From an uncultured Clostridia bacterium (GTDB lineage: Bacteria > Bacillota > Clostridia > Oscillospirales > CAG-272), in the NCBI GenBank assembly GCA_937894775.1, contig CALAXC010000067.1, forward strand, positions 1-6,816: a stretch of 6,816 nt of DNA, given 5' to 3'. Positions 1-5,186 of this stretch are shown here, piece after piece. The translations under genes and the position numbers were made by a program. The notes under the pieces are model-generated. The model was not told the origin of the DNA. It made no database searches and saw only the letters and a program-made list of their open reading frames with translations. The first letter of the stretch is position 1. Every line of letters starts with the position of its first letter.

Positions 1-363
1 GAAGAGCTGATGGCTCTTGCGAAAGAAACCGGCATTGAACTGAATGAAGAGAGTGCGAAAGCATATTTTGACCGGCTACACCCAGAAACGGGAGAAGTTT
101 CCGATGATGAATTGGAAAACGTATCCGGTGGCGGATGCCATAACGGTGACGGGCGCTTGGTAGTGACGACAGGGCATCGATGTGAACATTATCAATGTCG
201 TTGGTGTGGCGCGACAGATTTTTCTATTTGGGACATCGAATATATGGCGCACCATTGCCCTGAAGCCGGAAATTTAGGCTTTTCGTGCGTCTGTAAACAA
301 TGTCAGCACATGAGCTATGAAAAAGGCTTGTGGCTGTGTAATCACCCCGCGAACAGAGAGTAA
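1..363 (+). CDS. Nif11-type leader RiPP precursor 1 (5' partial)
   Basis: This is the 3' part of a ribosomal peptide precursor. The frame is open from base 1, and the visible EELMALAKETG aligns with the internal EELIALAKENG of the downstream paralogues, so the ATG at 10 is internal and the true start, roughly 15-20 codons earlier, lies outside the window. The leader ends in VSDDELENVSGG, the acidic double-glycine motif at which C39-type peptidases usually cut. The core that follows starts with GC and has nine cysteines, including CEHYQCRWC and a terminal CVCKQCQH...GLWLC. That terminal pattern is a diverged version of the CGxCAHL...GYC ending of precursors 3 and 4. The paired cysteines and histidines could bind metal or be crosslinked by the radical SAM enzyme encoded at 1936; the choice is inference. 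It is the most diverged of the Nif11-leader members. Family assignment is firm; the product structure is unknown. Confidence 0.85.
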   Translation, partial: EELMALAKETGIELNEESAKAYFDRLHPETGEVSDDELENVSGGGCHNGDGRLVVTTGHRCEHYQCRWCGATDFSIWDIEYMAHHCPEAGNLGFSCVCKQCQHMSYEKGLWLCNHPANRE

Positions 364-385
364 AGCGTATCGCCAAATATCGATT

Positions 386-389
386 GGAG
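386..389 (+). promoter_or_regulatory. Ribosome binding site of precursor 2
   Basis: GGAG lies 9 bases before the ATG at 399. It decides the start: an upstream in-frame TTG at 384 would have this site inside the gene, and the ATG start gives a leader of the same length as the paralogues. Confidence 0.6.
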
Positions 390-398
390 CGTGAAAAG

Positions 399-653
399 AT
401 GGATAAAAATCTTATTTTGAAAGCAAAAGAAGCCAAATCGGTTGAGGAACTGATAGCTCTTGCAAAAGAAAACGGCGTTGAACTGAACGAAGAAGATGCA
501 AAGATGTATTTTGAGCAGTTGAACGCGAAAAAAGGCGAGCTGTCCGATGATGAGTTGGATGCAGTTGCAGGTGGCGGCTGTGAAACCAAGGTTGACGGAA
601 AAACATATACCGTTGTTACCTCCGGATGCAAACAACTGGGGTATCGGAAATAA
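399..653 (+). CDS. Nif11-type leader RiPP precursor 2, frameshifted and truncated
   Basis: The leader is complete (MDKNLILKAKEAK through ELSDDELDAVAGG) and almost identical to that of precursors 3 and 4, and the core opens with the shared CETKVDGKxYTVVTSGC. After this the frame runs into a stop at 651-653, giving only 84 residues. The rest of a normal core continues in the next frame (about 637-792). Removing one G from the run of four at 638-641 restores one frame through to the usual CGECAHL...GLGYC ending, giving about 131 residues. As written, the product would be a leader plus about 24 core residues with only two cysteines. It could be a decaying duplicate, a sequencing or assembly error in the G run, or, less likely, a frame-switching gene. 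The start is chosen on the GGAG at 386-389. Confidence 0.8.
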   Translation: MDKNLILKAKEAKSVEELIALAKENGVELNEEDAKMYFEQLNAKKGELSDDELDAVAGGGCETKVDGKTYTVVTSGCKQLGYRK

Positions 654-792
654 TTATGATAAAACAATTTACACTCATGACCACCCGAAACTACGTTTTG
701 ATTGGCGTATTATCTCGGCTGGGGAAAGCGTTTGCGGTGAATGTGCCCATCTCTGTTTTAAGAACGGTCTCGGATACTGCAGTAAATCATAA
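637..792 (+). pseudogene. Out-of-frame 3' half of precursor 2 core
   Basis: This stretch has no start of its own but reads as the missing end of precursor 2, one frame away. It contains THDHPKLRFDW, matching RTDHPDLRKIW in precursor 4, and ends CGECAHLCFKNGLGYCSKS before the TAA at 790-792, matching the last residues of precursors 3 and 4. The reading stays open and conserved, so the frameshift is recent or artefactual. Confidence 0.8.
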
Positions 793-797
793 AGGAG
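791..797 (+). promoter_or_regulatory. Ribosome binding site of precursor 3
   Basis: AAAGGAG overlaps the stop codon of the precursor 2 remnant and sits 10 bases before the ATG at 808. The same stop/Shine-Dalgarno overlap recurs before precursors 4 and 5, so the genes are packed as one translationally close array. Confidence 0.75.
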
Positions 798-807
798 TAT
801 AATTTCT

Positions 808-1224
808 ATGATGAACGAAGAAATGATTGCGAAGGCAAAAGAAGCGAAGTCGGTTGAAGAACTGATTACTCTTGCCAAAGAAAACGGCGTCGAGCTGAAT
901 GAAGAAGATGCAAAGATGTATTTTGAGCAGTTAAACGCTAAAAAGGGTGAGCTTTCCGATGATGAGTTGGACGCAGTTGCAGGCGGCGGCTGTGAAACCA
1001 AGGTTGATGGAAAGAAATATACTGTTGTTACCTCCGGATGCAAGTGCTTCACGGGACAATATTTGTGTAATATTGAGTACCATTACGGTGAGCCCGAATT
1101 AACTATTAGAGACGATAATTCTTTCTGTCGGAAACAATGGTGTAAGTTTGGCGGAAAGGGTACTTGTGGTGAGTGTGCCCACCTCGGATTTAAGGACGGT
1201 CTCGGCTATTGCGAAAAATCGTAA
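808..1224 (+). CDS. Nif11-type leader RiPP precursor 3, nine-cysteine core
   Basis: This is an intact precursor of 138 residues. Residues 1-60 form the leader: a charged Nif11-like helical segment (KAKEAKSVEELITLAKENG) and the end ELSDDELDAVAGG (48-60). The core is about 77 residues, starting at Gly61-Cys62, with cysteines at 62, 78, 80, 87, 107, 112, 120, 123 and 135. Its ends are conserved with precursors 2 and 4 (VDGKKYTVVTSGC at the front, CGECAHLGFKDGLGYC at the back), while the middle (88-118) is its own. The leader probably binds the RRE-like N-terminus of the maturase at 1936, which then would act on the core. A core this long is unusual for a RiPP and suggests a folded or metal-binding product. 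Start: ATG 808 has the better spacing from AAAGGAG (10 bases); ATG 811 also aligns with precursor 2, so the start could be one codon later. Confidence 0.9.
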   Translation: MMNEEMIAKAKEAKSVEELITLAKENGVELNEEDAKMYFEQLNAKKGELSDDELDAVAGGGCETKVDGKKYTVVTSGCKCFTGQYLCNIEYHYGEPELTIRDDNSFCRKQWCKFGGKGTCGECAHLGFKDGLGYCEKS

Positions 1225-1230
1225 AGGAGG
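1223..1230 (+). promoter_or_regulatory. Ribosome binding site of precursor 4
   Basis: AAAGGAGG, a near-perfect anti-16S match, overlaps the stop of precursor 3 and lies 9 bases before ATG 1240. Confidence 0.8.
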
Positions 1231-1239
1231 ATAAAGACC

Positions 1240-1662
1240 ATGATGAACGAAGAAATGATTGCGAAGGCAAAGGAAGCAAAATCAGTTGAGGAATTGATTG
1301 CTCTTGCCAAAGAAAACGGCGTTGAACTCACTGAGGAAGATGCAAAGGCATATTTTGAGCAGTTGAATGCAAAGAAAGGCGAGCTTTCCGATGACGAGCT
1401 GGACGTTGTTTCCGGCGGAGGCTGCGAGACAAAGGTGGACGGAAAGAAGTATACAGTTGTTACAAATGGGTGTAAATGCTTTACGGGGCAGTATCTGAGT
1501 AATTTTGGGGAGGGGAAAAGTCGCACTATGACTGTCAGAACCGATCATCCCGACCTCAGAAAGATCTGGGTAGGAAAAACAGGATTCGTCGTAGAAAACA
1601 TATGCGGCTCCTGCGCGCACCTCGGATTTAAGGACGGTATAGGTTACTGCGAAAAATCGTAA
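1240..1662 (+). CDS. Nif11-type leader RiPP precursor 4, six-cysteine core
   Basis: This intact precursor of 140 residues has the same leader as precursor 3 with a few changes (LTEEDAKAYFEQL, DDELDVVSGG), so the cleavage or recognition end reads VSGG instead of VAGG. The core starts at Cys62 and has cysteines only at 62, 78, 80, 122, 125 and 137. The three central cysteines of precursor 3 (87, 107, 112) are absent. The first segment (CETKVDGKKYTVVTNGCKCFTGQYL) and last segment (CGSCAHLGFKDGIGYCEKS) are kept, while residues 87-119 differ and instead match the middle of precursor 2 (TDHPDLRxxW). The conserved end cysteines are therefore the best candidates for the shared modification or metal site. 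ATG 1240 is set by the strong AAAGGAGG; ATG 1243 is the alternative. Confidence 0.9.
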   Translation: MMNEEMIAKAKEAKSVEELIALAKENGVELTEEDAKAYFEQLNAKKGELSDDELDVVSGGGCETKVDGKKYTVVTNGCKCFTGQYLSNFGEGKSRTMTVRTDHPDLRKIWVGKTGFVVENICGSCAHLGFKDGIGYCEKS

Positions 1663-1667
1663 AGGAG
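1661..1667 (+). promoter_or_regulatory. Ribosome binding site of precursor 5
   Basis: AAAGGAG overlaps the stop of precursor 4 and ends 7 bases before ATG 1675. It rules out the upstream in-frame GTG at 1669, which almost touches the site. Confidence 0.75.
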
Positions 1668-1674
1668 AGTGGCT

Positions 1675-1926
1675 ATGTTGAAAGAAGAAAGAAAGAAAGA
1701 AAGCGGCTGGCCCATTGAAGACGATGAGCTGGATAACGTATCGGGCGGAATGAGGCCACTTGTTGCTAGTGAGAATGAATGCCCCTTCTGCAGTCTGTTC
1801 AATCGTGGCCAAACTATCGTTATCAGCAAAGATCCTTATACTATTCAATGCCCCTACTGCGGCTGCAAATATACATGGGACGCAGTTGCTCGCAAGAATA
1901 CTATTGTTGCTCCCGGATCTACATAA
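1675..1926 (+). CDS. Short-leader precursor-like peptide with zinc-ribbon-like core
   Basis: This 83-residue protein shares the junction and ribosome site of its neighbours but lacks the Nif11 helical segment. Only the leader end is left, after a lysine/glutamate-rich stretch: IEDDELDNVSGG at residues 14-25. The rest (26-83) has CPFC at 36-39 and CPYCGC at 59-64, spaced as in zinc ribbons or rubredoxin-like knuckles, followed by KYTWDAV. What is seen is the leader-end motif and the cysteine pairs; that it is a substrate of the same maturase is inferred from the motif and position. It could also be an accessory metal-binding protein that borrows the motif for recognition or secretion. Codons 5-9 lie in a (GAAA)4 tract at 1687-1702, which could slip and change the frame. 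Confidence 0.75.
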   Translation: MLKEERKKESGWPIEDDELDNVSGGMRPLVASENECPFCSLFNRGQTIVISKDPYTIQCPYCGCKYTWDAVARKNTIVAPGST

Positions 1927-1935
1927 AAAAGTAAT

Positions 1936-3324
1936 ATGCACTACACATTAAACCCACATATCGCTCTCCGTTCATGGTGGCGCACGCCCTTCGCTTATTA
2001 TATCAAAGGAGTGCGTGACGCGCAGAGACTCACGAAGGAAGAATTTGAGTTTCTTTCTCTTTGCAACGGGCAAAACGAGCTTGAGGACGGAGAGCTTGCA
2101 AAAACACTGACGCGGAAAGGCTTGATCTCTTCCTGTGACAAGGGAGAGGGAACGCTTGATCCGTGGCAAAAAATGAATATTGACAACCGTTATTTTCCGG
2201 CAATGAACTGGATGATCACGGGCAAATGCAACTATAACTGTCTGCATTGCTTCAACGCCTCGGACAACTCTCCGCTGATGAGCGAATTTACGCTTGAAGA
2301 AGCCGAGAAGCTGCTCGACGAGGCGCAGGCGTGCGGCATCAACGCATTTACCATTACGGGCGGTGAACCCATGTGCCACAAGCATTTCTTTGAGATCATC
2401 GAGGGCATCTATCGGCGCAATATGTTCGTGGAGGAGCTTAACACCAACGGGTTTTATATCACGCAGGAGGCTCTTGACCGAATGAAAGCCATCGGCTGCT
2501 ATCCTCTTATTAAAATCTCCTTTGACGGACTCGGACACCACGATTGGCTGAGAAATCGAAAAGGAGCTGAGGAAGACGCGCTTCGTGCCATCAAGCTCTG
2601 CGTTGACAACGGTTTTCGCGTGAAGGTACAGACCAACGTGCACAGACGGAATATCGATTCTATGCTCCCCACCGCCAAGCTGCTTGACGAAATGGGCGTA
2701 TATGAAATGCGAATTATCCGCACGACCGAGGTTCCGAGATGGAATGAGAATGCCAAAGGCGCGACTCTGGAGCTCGAGGAATACTACGACCGTATGCTTG
2801 CATTTGCAGAGGCGTATATTGCGGACAAGCACCAAATGAACATCGACATCTGGCAGTTTATGTCGATATTCCCGAACAGCCGCTCCTACCGAATGCGCCC
2901 GATAGAATGCGGTATCGGTGAGTACCGAGACTCAATTCCCGTGTGTCGCGGCAATCGCGGTATGATCGCAGTTGCGGCAAGCGGCAACGTATATCCCTGT
3001 ATGCAAATGTCGGGATATTACGAGGCGCACGGTGATATCCTCGGTAACGTAAAGAGCGACGGCTTACAGAGTCTTTTGCAGTGCGGACGGTATCTTTCCG
3101 AGGTTTGCACGACGGTAGGTGAGCTTGCCGCAGTCAATCCAAAGTGCGGAAATTGCCCGTACTTCAAGCATTGTGCTGGAGGATGCCGCGCGATCGCATT
3201 AACGCTCACGGGAGACAAGATGGGCGTTGACCTTGCGAAATGTCTGTTTTTCGGCAAGGGATATTACGAAAAAATCGAAACACTTATGAATGGGTGGACG
3301 AACAGAAGCCCGATGGAGAAATAA
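1936..3324 (+). CDS. Radical SAM/SPASM peptide maturase
   Basis: This 462-residue cytosolic iron-sulfur enzyme probably modifies the precursors encoded just upstream. Residues 1-85 look like a small PqqD/RRE-type leader-binding region (TKEEFEFLSLCNG...LTRKGLI), a tentative call. The radical SAM core follows: CNYNCLHC at 98-105 gives the three cysteines (98, 102, 105) that hold the catalytic 4Fe-4S cluster, and GGEP at 142-145 contacts S-adenosylmethionine. The C-terminus is a full SPASM domain: Cys337, then Gly350-x4-Cys355, then CxxCx5Cx3C at 404, 407, 413 and 417, and a last Cys436, enough for two auxiliary clusters. Enzymes of this type make thioether, C-C or epimerised products; which one cannot be told here. 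No good Shine-Dalgarno precedes ATG 1936, which lies 9 bases after the precursor 5 stop, so translation may be coupled. Confidence 0.92.
   Translation: MHYTLNPHIALRSWWRTPFAYYIKGVRDAQRLTKEEFEFLSLCNGQNELEDGELAKTLTRKGLISSCDKGEGTLDPWQKMNIDNRYFPAMNWMITGKCNYNCLHCFNASDNSPLMSEFTLEEAEKLLDEAQACGINAFTITGGEPMCHKHFFEIIEGIYRRNMFVEELNTNGFYITQEALDRMKAIGCYPLIKISFDGLGHHDWLRNRKGAEEDALRAIKLCVDNGFRVKVQTNVHRRNIDSMLPTAKLLDEMGVYEMRIIRTTEVPRWNENAKGATLELEEYYDRMLAFAEAYIADKHQMNIDIWQFMSIFPNSRSYRMRPIECGIGEYRDSIPVCRGNRGMIAVAASGNVYPCMQMSGYYEAHGDILGNVKSDGLQSLLQCGRYLSEVCTTVGELAAVNPKCGNCPYFKHCAGGCRAIALTLTGDKMGVDLAKCLFFGKGYYEKIETLMNGWTNRSPMEK
3315..3318 (+). promoter_or_regulatory. Ribosome binding site of the 65-residue protein
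   Basis: GGAG lies inside the end of the maturase gene, 8 bases before ATG 3327. It decides the start, since the same frame is open further upstream (from 3240) within the maturase. Confidence 0.6.
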
Positions 3325-3326
3325 CT

Positions 3327-3524
3327 ATGGAAAAAACGTTAAAACGGCTTTTTGATTATCAGCGCTTTGCAAACAACAAAAGAATAGCGGATATGATCGC
3401 GGATACGGAAAGCCGTTATAACGCCGCTCCGCTTTCGGATGATATGCTGGAGCTTGTCAGCGCGGCGGGAGAAGCCGACGACCAAAGCAAGCTCAAAAAA
3501 GACGGTGACACGGACGATGAGTAG
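3327..3524 (+). CDS. 65-residue protein with leader-like LSDDMLELVSAAG motif
   Basis: This small, highly charged protein starts 2 bases after the maturase stop and overlaps the sigma factor gene by 8 bases, so it is co-translated with both. It has a basic/aromatic N-terminal helix (MEKTLKRLFDYQRFANNKR), then PLSDDMLELVSAAGEAD at about residues 35-51 and a very acidic tail (DGDTDDE). The middle motif resembles the end of the precursor leaders (LSDDELDAVAGG), with AAG in place of GG and no cysteines after it. No function is recognised. It could be a partner of the sigma factor (a small anti-sigma or co-regulator), a leader mimic that binds the maturase, or a degenerate precursor. The resemblance is short and could be chance. 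Confidence 0.75.
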   Translation: MEKTLKRLFDYQRFANNKRIADMIADTESRYNAAPLSDDMLELVSAAGEADDQSKLKKDGDTDDE

Positions 3525-4014
3525 TGTTACGAATATAGACCAAGATAAAGTATATCTTGATTATAAGGACAAAGTAACCGCCTACGTAAGAGGTAAGCTC
3601 GCAAACGAGCACGACGTAGAGGATATCGTTTCCACGGTGTTTTTGAAGGTCTATCAAAGGATCGACAGCTTCGATCCTTCAAAAGCGTCGTTATCTACGT
3701 GGATCTACACGATTACGAGAAACACGGTTATTGATTATTTTAAGAAGAGAAAAATACATATCGAATTTTCGGACGAAATCGGGATAGATATGCTTCCCGA
3801 TGATTCGCTTGTAAACGACGAGCTTCTTGATTGTCTTGCGGATACTCTTGAATTGCTCTCCGAACGGGAGAGGGATTTGATCATCCTGCATTACTACAAG
3901 GGCTTTACGCTCAAGCGGATTGCCGAAATGATGGGTATGTCTTACATAAATGCAAAGATTGTTCACGCAAAAGCACTGGCTTTTATGCGAAACAATATGG
4001 ATAGAATTTTATGA
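3517..4014 (+). CDS. ECF-type RNA polymerase sigma factor
   Basis: This 165-residue protein has the two-domain layout of group 4 sigma factors. Region 2 is residues 13-79, with the core-polymerase and -10 binding helices recognisable (DVEDIVSTVFLKVYQ, then STWIYTITRNTVIDYFKKRK). Region 4 is about 107-160, with LSERERDLIILHYYKGFT and the -35-reading helix-turn-helix RIAEMMGMSYINAKIVHAKA. It would direct RNA polymerase to a dedicated promoter set, perhaps this locus. No anti-sigma factor of a known type or membrane protein follows; the only candidate partner is the 65-residue protein it overlaps. The ATG at 3517 is taken because it gives the usual N-terminus; the same frame is open from 3439 but that part only shadows the upstream gene. 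The ribosome site is weak, consistent with coupling. Confidence 0.9.
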   Translation: MSSVTNIDQDKVYLDYKDKVTAYVRGKLANEHDVEDIVSTVFLKVYQRIDSFDPSKASLSTWIYTITRNTVIDYFKKRKIHIEFSDEIGIDMLPDDSLVNDELLDCLADTLELLSERERDLIILHYYKGFTLKRIAEMMGMSYINAKIVHAKALAFMRNNMDRIL

Positions 4015-4022
4015 TTGATATC

Positions 4023-4028
4023 GGGGAG
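4023..4028 (+). promoter_or_regulatory. Ribosome binding site of the sugar-binding lipoprotein
   Basis: GGGGAG lies 8 bases before ATG 4037, in the 22-base gap after the sigma factor gene. No terminator hairpin is seen in this gap. Confidence 0.65.
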
Positions 4029-4036
4029 AGAGCCGT

Positions 4037-5146
4037 ATGAAAAAGATATTAGCTCTTGTATTGATCGCCGTTATGGGATTATCCGTCCTAACGGGCTGCG
4101 GTGTAAATCAAGACGCCAAAACCATATACATTTTAGGACCTACGCCCGATCACGGTTGGACTGCTCAGGCGGGAGCGTATGCCGAACAAAAAGCAACCGA
4201 GATCAACGCTGCGGGAAAGTATAAGGCAGTTTATATGCCCGCGTCTACGGGCGAGGAGCAGGTCGATCTGGTTCAAATGATCATAGCGAATGGCGACGCT
4301 GCCGGTGTCGTCTTCTTCGCGTTGGAGGACTCTGCAAAAGCCGGACAGGAAGCCTTGATCGTAAATAACATTCCGTTCATATCGTTTGACCGAATCATTG
4401 AAGGTCCCGACAAATATGCTATTTTGAATGCCTCGGGTGACAATTGGCAGTGCGGAGCCGGAATTGCATATTGGCTCCAGCAAAAAGGAATGCTCCCCGG
4501 AGATACGATGATTACGCTGATCGGTGATAACGGTACGGTCTGCACGCGCCGTCAGGAAGGCTTTGAACAATTCTTAAAGGGTGAGCTGTCATATTATGAT
4601 GAGCATACGAAGCAGACTTATCAGACGAATAAGATTTGGTCTCAAGCGGAAATAGACGCATTGTGCGCCGATTACAAGGTCGTTTGTAATTGGAGCGCGG
4701 ACGGTGCCTACGACTATTTGGAGCAAAAGCTGACTGATATTACGGCTGATGCGAAAAGTAACGGCGGTAAGCTGTTTATCTATTCGATGGATGATGAAAT
4801 GACGTTTGGCGTTATGCGGTTGCTTGAAGGTAATTCGCTGTCCGATGCTACGAAGAACGATCTTGCCAATATGGACGTTTATATCTCCGCAATCGGAGGT
4901 ATGCAGGAATTATACGACGTGATAAGCGGAGCATCCTCGCAATCCGCTATTGCCACCACATATTTTGATGATATGATGTCCGTCTATTTCTCTCCGAAGA
5001 TGATGATGAACGTCGTTGGATATATGGTGGATTATCTTGACGGCAACTGGACTTATGAGGTCGGTAGCGGCAAGTATGAGCCCGTATGGATCGTAGATAA
5101 GAACAACGTGAGCCAATACGAAGGATTTACGGGACACGCTAAGTAA
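4037..5146 (+). CDS. Sugar ABC transporter substrate-binding lipoprotein (MglB-like)
   Basis: This 369-residue protein would bind a sugar outside the membrane and hand it to an ABC importer. The N-terminus is a lipoprotein signal: two lysines, a hydrophobic stretch and the lipobox LTGC, with Cys21 as the lipid-bearing residue. The mature part has the periplasmic-binding-protein type 1 fold features: an opening strand (IYILGPTPDHGW), VVFFALEDSAKAGQEAL, NIPFISFDRII, a GDNGT loop followed by RRQEGF near residues 171-176, and SMDDEMTFG at 250-258, at the place of the NDxMAxG motif of galactose/ribose binders. The partner ATPase gene begins 40 bases downstream. Substrate is not clear: galactose, methyl-galactoside or another aldose are candidates. 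It is unexpected right after a RiPP-linked sigma factor; no terminator separates them, so shared transcription is possible. Confidence 0.88.
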   Translation: MKKILALVLIAVMGLSVLTGCGVNQDAKTIYILGPTPDHGWTAQAGAYAEQKATEINAAGKYKAVYMPASTGEEQVDLVQMIIANGDAAGVVFFALEDSAKAGQEALIVNNIPFISFDRIIEGPDKYAILNASGDNWQCGAGIAYWLQQKGMLPGDTMITLIGDNGTVCTRRQEGFEQFLKGELSYYDEHTKQTYQTNKIWSQAEIDALCADYKVVCNWSADGAYDYLEQKLTDITADAKSNGGKLFIYSMDDEMTFGVMRLLEGNSLSDATKNDLANMDVYISAIGGMQELYDVISGASSQSAIATTYFDDMMSVYFSPKMMMNVVGYMVDYLDGNWTYEVGSGKYEPVWIVDKNNVSQYEGFTGHAK

Positions 5147-5173
5147 GAGGACAAAAGCGTAAAAACTGATGTT

Positions 5174-5178
5174 AGGAG
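5174..5178 (+). promoter_or_regulatory. Ribosome binding site of the sugar ABC ATPase
   Basis: AGGAG lies 8 bases before ATG 5187 and decides against the upstream in-frame ATG at 5169, which lies before it. Confidence 0.7.
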
Positions 5179-5186
5179 ATTGTTGC

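Larger units (their letters stand above)
399..1662 (+). repeat. Tandem array of three near-identical precursor units
   Basis: Units start at 399, 808 and 1240, about 409 and 432 bases apart. Leader DNA and the first 50 or so bases of core DNA are highly similar, as are the last 60 bases and the gene junction (TCGTAAAGGAG at 1219-1229 and 1657-1667). Only the middle of each core diverges. This is the pattern of gene duplication followed by diversification or exchange within the core. Confidence 0.85.

Noticed and set aside
628..645. Programmed ribosomal frameshift in precursor 2
   Set aside because: Restoring the frame needs a +1 shift; no slow codon or stop sits at the shift site with an upstream Shine-Dalgarno-like stimulator, and the paralogues need none. 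A plain extra G explains it better.
808..1662. Splicease (PlpX-type) substrates with XYG splice sites
   Set aside because: The only tyrosine near glycine at a conserved place is GYC, not YG followed by a splice context, so tyramine excision is not supported.
399..1662. CRISPR-like or short regulatory repeat array
   Set aside because: The repeats are whole coding units of over 400 bases with conserved reading frames and ribosome sites.
1282..1941. Long antisense open frame (219 codons) across precursors 4 and 5
   Set aside because: It lies opposite two well-supported precursor genes, shows no family motif and has no ribosome site; similar antisense frames recur opposite the other duplicated precursors.
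1972..2835. Antisense open frame of 287 codons within the maturase gene
   Set aside because: The + strand carries all radical SAM and SPASM motifs; the antisense frame has no recognisable domain.
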